A DNA stretch of 8,194 nucleotides from an uncultured Nitrospira sp. (GTDB lineage Bacteria > Nitrospirota > Nitrospiria > Nitrospirales > Nitrospiraceae): the NCBI GenBank assembly GCA_946479785.1, contig CAMLHQ010000115.1, forward strand, positions 1-8,194, in the 5' to 3' direction. The notes beneath the pieces are model-generated. The model had not been told where the DNA came from. It saw only the letters and a list, made by a program, of their open reading frames with translations, and made no database searches. Of this stretch, positions 5,603 through 8,194 are shown piece after piece. The translations under genes were made by a program, and so were the position numbers. Positions within the stretch are counted from its first letter, which is position 1. Every line of letters begins with the position of its first letter.

Positions 5603-5899
5603 ATGACTTTGATCATCCTGGTGCTAACACTGTTGATCGCTGGTTGCTCACACACCATGTACGTGAAAGAGGGAGGGACCCAGCAACAATTTGACGCAGA
5701 CAAGTTTGCTTGCGAACAGAAAGCGGTCAGAATGTACGGCGACTACGCTCAAATGCAGATGGGAGACACTATGATGGCGCGCGATGATGATTGGCGTCGC
5801 TGTATGTTCAGTAAGGGTTATCGAGAGACGACTGAAAAGGAGGTGAAGGACGACACAACCCTGAACAATCAGAATGAGCAAGGCGGCCCACAGAACTGA
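5603..5899 (+). CDS. small lipoprotein of unknown function (98 aa)
   Basis: A short type II signal peptide (MTLIILVLTLLIAGC) has the lipobox IAGC with Cys15 as the predicted lipidated residue. The mature part (83 residues) contains two cysteines, Cys37 in DADKFACEQKA and Cys67 in DDDWRRCMFSKGYRE, which would be well placed for an intramolecular disulfide between two helices. The middle is rich in methionine (MQMGDTMMAR). The pattern (F-x-x-D-x-x-x-C-E near the start, R-C-M-x-x-K-G-Y later) is one I have seen in small envelope lipoproteins of uncertain function, in which the second motif resembles the end of other conserved C-x3-K-G-[YW] lipoproteins. AAGGAGG at 5592-5598, four bases from the ATG, is strong. 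It stands alone on the plus strand, 140 bases before the dehydrogenase operon, so it may share that transcript. Confidence 0.85.
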   Translation: MTLIILVLTLLIAGCSHTMYVKEGGTQQQFDADKFACEQKAVRMYGDYAQMQMGDTMMARDDDWRRCMFSKGYRETTEKEVKDDTTLNNQNEQGGPQN

Positions 5900-6039
5900 C
5901 GGAAATTTCCCTGAATCTGCGCGGCCGACAACGACGGTGTCCCTTCAACCCCTTGCTTCCTCTCAGTCCCAACGCCTAATCTCGTAGAGGGTTTCACGAA
6001 GGGAACCGACACGCAAGTTCCGGTCAAGAAGGAGGTCCG

Positions 6040-6651
6040 ATGAGGATTATCGTGGTAGGCGCAACGGGAACGATCGGATCGGCCGTTGTCGCTGCCCTTA
6101 CGACGCGTCACGAGGTGGTCACAGTGGGGCATAAAGGTGGCGCGTTTCAGGTGGACCTCGCATCACCGGACTCTATCAGTCACCTGTTTCGTGCAATCGG
6201 GGCATTCGATGCGCTTGTGAGTGCTGCCGGCGTGGCCAAGTTTGCAAGCTTTGACGAGTTGGGAGATGCCGACTATCAAATTGGGCTTTCCAATAAACTC
6301 ATGGGACAAGTTAACCTCGTCCGGATAGGTCGTCAGTTGATCAATGACCGCGGCTCTTTTACACTCACCAGCGGCGTGCTCAGTCAAGAACCGATGAAGG
6401 GGAGTGCCTCGATCAGCATGGTGAATGCAGGCCTGGAAGGGTTCGTCCGCGCCGCAGCTTTGGAGCTCTCGCGCGGCATTCGCCTCAATGCCGTGAGCCC
6501 ACCCTGGGTGACCGAAACATTGATCGCGCTGAAAATGGATCCTGCGCTCGGTATGCCTGCCTCGGCAGTTGCACAAGCCTATCTCGCAAGCGTCGAAGGC
6601 ACTATGACAGGACAAATTATTGACCCCCGAGCGTTCGCCGCCCGTCGATGA
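6040..6651 (+). CDS. atypical short-chain dehydrogenase/reductase lacking the YxxxK pair (203 aa)
   Basis: A Rossmann-fold protein of the SDR superfamily. The N-terminal nucleotide-binding motif is intact (VVGATGTIG, Gly7, Gly10, Gly13), and the SAAG at 61-64 takes the place of NNAG. The conserved serine is Ser111 in TLTSG. Thirteen residues later, where the catalytic Tyr-x3-Lys should stand, the sequence reads SISMVNAGLEGF, with Ser124 and Val128. The helix that normally carries Tyr and Lys is otherwise recognisable (AGLEGFVRAAALEL). At 203 residues it is shorter than classical SDRs (about 250). I recall a described subgroup of compact SDRs with the same replaced motif and LTSGxLSxEP, so this is probably a family trait and not damage. 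It may use another catalytic residue or only bind NAD(P). AAGGAGG at 6029-6035 marks the start. Its stop overlaps the next start (ATGA), so the two genes form an operon. Confidence 0.88.
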   Translation: MRIIVVGATGTIGSAVVAALTTRHEVVTVGHKGGAFQVDLASPDSISHLFRAIGAFDALVSAAGVAKFASFDELGDADYQIGLSNKLMGQVNLVRIGRQLINDRGSFTLTSGVLSQEPMKGSASISMVNAGLEGFVRAAALELSRGIRLNAVSPPWVTETLIALKMDPALGMPASAVAQAYLASVEGTMTGQIIDPRAFAARR

Positions 6652-6998
6652 CAAGGAAACTTGCAATCGCTCTGACAGTGCTTATGTTGGCGCTCGTGGC
6701 GTGGGGCCTATTTCTCGAGCGTAATGCTGTAACCATCACCATTAATGGACAAGAGGTGACCGGACCGCTCGCTTATCCGATCGGGGCGGGCGGACTGATT
6801 GTGGCCTTGGTTGCTCTGTTTTGTGCCGCAATCCTCTTGGTCTTTGTCTTTGCGGGAATCGGCGTACTCGCGTTGGGGGGCATTCTCCTGGTCGGTCTTC
6901 TTCTGGTGGCGTTTAACTTTCCTTTCTTGCTACCCGTGCTCGTCCCGTTGGCTATCATGTGGGGGTTCGTGGCTTTCACGCGAACTACTAAAAATTAG
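6648..6998 (+). CDS. small integral membrane protein, four predicted helices (116 aa)
   Basis: Family not recognised. Its ATG overlaps the dehydrogenase stop (ATGA), which predicts translational coupling. Four hydrophobic segments are visible: about residues 4-22, 47-69, 71-90 and 93-110. Between the first and second is a short polar loop (ERNAVTITINGQEVTGPLAYP) of two strand-like pieces, probably on the periplasmic side given the basic N-terminus (TRK) and basic C-terminus (TRTTKN) facing the cytoplasm. The helices are Gly/Ala/Leu-rich without charged residues that would suggest transport, so a structural or sensing role is as likely as a channel. Pairing with a dehydrogenase could mean lipid or quinone-linked chemistry at the membrane, but that is inference only. 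No intrinsic terminator follows; a short AT-rich palindrome (6987-6999) overlaps the stop codon. Confidence 0.82.
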   Translation: MTRKLAIALTVLMLALVAWGLFLERNAVTITINGQEVTGPLAYPIGAGGLIVALVALFCAAILLVFVFAGIGVLALGGILLVGLLLVAFNFPFLLPVLVPLAIMWGFVAFTRTTKN

Positions 6999-7146
6999 TC
7001 TGAGGCCTCGTCCCTCACTCTGTTCCTTTCCACAATCATCAGTATCCCCGATCGTCGTGCAAGACGCACCACTCTCATGGCGGATTTCTAAGCATGGTCC
7101 TTGGAGAACGCCACAACTGAGCAAAGTCAATTTACGCTTTCTGCCC

Positions 7147-7175
7147 TTGCACCCGAATCGGTGCCCACATAAAAT
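7147..7175 (+). promoter_or_regulatory. candidate sigma-70 promoter for the zinc-ribbon gene
   Basis: TTGCAC (7147-7152) and TAAAAT (7170-7175) are separated by exactly 17 bases. The -10 matches five of six consensus positions and the -35 only the leading TTG. Transcription would begin near 7182, leaving about 36 bases before the ATG at 7218 and 55 before the TTG at 7237. Confidence 0.45.
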
Positions 7176-7236
7176 ACTTTTCCCGAAGCTCTTATGTTCA
7201 TCCCAAGAGGTTTAACAATGTTACCCCAATCATGGA

Positions 7237-7422
7237 TTGACTAATCGGACGCCACAAGGCAATCGACTGAGTTGTCCCTGCTGTGCTTCAGCGGTATGCG
7301 ACCGGACTGGACGTCATGGCTGTGCGGACTTCTTTTGCCGCCTGCTTGGGTTGTATCCGTGGCGTTGTAGGACATGCGGGGAACGATTTTACGCACGCAA
7401 ACGAACGTCTGACGAAGAATAG
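7237..7422 (+). CDS. small cysteine-rich zinc-ribbon protein; start uncertain, possible frameshift
   Basis: The frame encodes a 61-residue chain with a zinc-ribbon look: CPCC (Cys13, Cys15, Cys16) and a second knuckle CRTC (Cys44, Cys47), joined by a loop with further cysteines (21, 29, 34) and followed by GERFYARKR. The spacing and the LLGLYPWRCRTCGERFY segment resemble small bacterial proteins with CPxC and LYP[FWY]RCxxCxxRF[FY] motifs; their function is unknown, perhaps binding nucleic acid or protein. The only initiator in this frame is TTG 7237, which has no proper ribosome site. A good site (AAGAGG, 7205-7210) instead serves ATG 7218 one frame off, which stops after eight codons (MLPQSWID) at 7244. 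Either the short frame is a leader peptide with re-initiation at TTG, or a single-base change has broken the gene near its start, or ribosomes shift at GAC-TAA. The gene call is moderate, the boundary low. Confidence 0.55.
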   Translation: MTNRTPQGNRLSCPCCASAVCDRTGRHGCADFFCRLLGLYPWRCRTCGERFYARKRTSDEE

Positions 7423-7494
7423 AAAGTGGTCTAGCCCTCGGCCGAGTTGTGACCGGGAAATCTCAAGAAGACCTCAAAACAGCCTTGCCGTTCA

Positions 7495-7520
7495 TAGGTG
7501 AGCTGGCGCTCGCTCACTTG
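7495..7520. terminator. hairpin between convergent genes, weak terminator candidate
   Basis: GTGAGC (7498-7503) pairs with GCTCAC (7512-7517) around eight bases; with G-U pairs the stem extends to about nine. It lies 17 bases past the stop of the response regulator and 75 bases past the zinc-ribbon gene, where a shared terminator would be expected, but neither strand shows a T-tract. Confidence 0.3.
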
Positions 7521-7536
7521 GAATGGAAAGCGCGAA

Positions 7537-7971
7537 CTAATGAAACGAGCCGGATCGCCTATTGACCGACTCGATGATTTCATCACGGAGTTGTTCGACG
7601 GCGGCCTCCTTAGATATGACGGTAGTCGCCCCAGCCGCAGTCATGGCCTTGCGAGTGTCTTCGTTCGCATAGACCGACAGTCCCACGATCACAATATGAG
7701 GATAGGCCCGTTTAATCAGGGATGTCGCCTTGATGCCATCGAGCTTTGGCATGTTGATATCCATCACCACGACGGAAGGTTTCAGGATTTGAACCGATTT
7801 CAATGCCTCTTCTCCATTACAGGCCTCACCGACGACTTCGAAGCCAGGATAGCTGTCAAGGATTCCCCGCAGCGTTTCCCGAACAATCGGAACGTCGTCC
7901 ACTAAAAGCACTCGGATGACGCCTCGTCTGTTCAGACGATAGGAACGAGAGCGGCCTGAGGCTTGCGACAC
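7537..7971 (-). CDS. receiver-only response regulator (144 aa)
   Basis: A CheY-type receiver domain fills nearly the whole protein. Acidic pocket Asp25-Asp26 (LLVDD), phospho-acceptor Asp71 (VVVMDINMPKLDG), the conserved hydroxyl Ser99 (VGLSVY) and Lys121 (VISKEAA) are all present, so phosphorylation by a histidine kinase is expected. The sequence is most like the receiver of NarL/LuxR-type regulators (PIVRETLRGILDSYPGFEVVGEACNGEEAL), but no helix-turn-helix follows; it stops about 15 residues after the domain with NRRSGSFH. It could act by protein contact, as CheY and Spo0F do, or be a NarL-type regulator that lost its output domain. A basic N-terminal extension of about 17 residues (SGRSRSYRLNRRG) precedes the domain. 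The start is GTG 7971 with GAGGAG at 7981-7986, nine bases upstream. No partner kinase is in the window. Confidence 0.9.
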   Translation of the reverse strand: MSQASGRSRSYRLNRRGVIRVLLVDDVPIVRETLRGILDSYPGFEVVGEACNGEEALKSVQILKPSVVVMDINMPKLDGIKATSLIKRAYPHIVIVGLSVYANEDTRKAMTAAGATTVISKEAAVEQLRDEIIESVNRRSGSFH

Positions 7972-8194
7972 GGGTCACCACTCCTCGTATAGGGTAGACG
8001 CGTGGAGCACACTCAACAGGTGAGCATAGGTGTTACAAGCTGCGCCACTGCGGGGGTAAGACACACTGATGACGCACACCGCTGTCGTTTTACAGAAATG
8101 CGAGGAGTGTCGCGCCTAGCAAGATACCTAGTTGAGGAAAGCGCGCTGTTCCGTTGGAATAGTTTGTCCGATTAATGAGAACAACTTGTCTCCA

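Noticed and set aside
5901..5910. GGAAATTTCC palindrome
   Set aside because: A 10-bp palindrome just after a stop codon with no stem strength, T-tract or second copy.
6163..6666. 167-codon open frame on the minus strand
   Set aside because: It is antisense to the dehydrogenase gene, which carries the Rossmann motif.
7979..8109. 9-bp inverted repeat CACTCCTCG / CGAGGAGTG
   Set aside because: The arms are over 110 bases apart, one is simply the ribosome site of the response regulator, and a match of this length is close to chance.
8098..8175. 25-codon frame on the plus strand near the right edge
   Set aside because: No ribosome site and no recognisable sequence; the last 220 bases hold no supportable gene.

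Overview
The window looks like a chromosomal segment of a Gram-negative bacterium, most probably of the genus Nitrospira or a close relative. This rests on protein style rather than a marker gene: many small exported proteins and lipoproteins with strong AGGAGG ribosome sites, a single-PDZ HtrA protease with a PDZ insert, a receiver-only response regulator, and the end of an ATP synthase gamma subunit that is not followed by a beta gene. The genus call is inference and no database was consulted. I see no mobile element, tRNA, rRNA or CRISPR array.

Layout. Positions 1-191 hold the C-terminus of an ATP synthase gamma-type subunit (plus strand). It converges on three minus-strand genes: an exported protein of unknown function (218-961), a second one (1109-1654) and an HtrA-type serine protease (1809-2969). 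Upstream of htrA, also on the minus strand, is a 73-residue secreted Pro/Ala- and Lys/His-rich protein (3068-3289). It ends in a strong intrinsic terminator that lies directly against the htrA ribosome site. Divergent from it are an LPP20-like lipoprotein (3455-4021) and a small exported helical protein (4152-4481). A gene-poor stretch follows (4482-4881), then a minus-strand exported small beta protein (4882-5214), a second gene-poor stretch with inverted repeats (5215-5602) and a small lipoprotein (5603-5899). Next is a two-gene operon of an atypical short-chain dehydrogenase and a four-helix membrane protein (6040-6998, ATGA overlap). Last come a small cysteine-rich zinc-ribbon protein whose start is unclear (7237-7422) and a receiver-only response regulator on the minus strand (7537-7971). 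The final 220 bases hold no gene that I can support.

How the genes fit together. Seven of the twelve genes (218, 1109, 1809, 3068, 3455, 4152, 4882, 5603 less the protease) encode small exported or lipid-anchored proteins, and htrA itself is a periplasmic quality-control protease. The central part therefore reads as an envelope or stress accessory region, not a metabolic pathway. No defence system, biosynthetic cluster or phage module is visible. The most notable signals are regulatory: the terminator-htrA junction, the frame conflict at the start of the zinc-ribbon gene, paired palindromes in several intergenic regions, and a dehydrogenase that lacks the classical Tyr/Lys pair.
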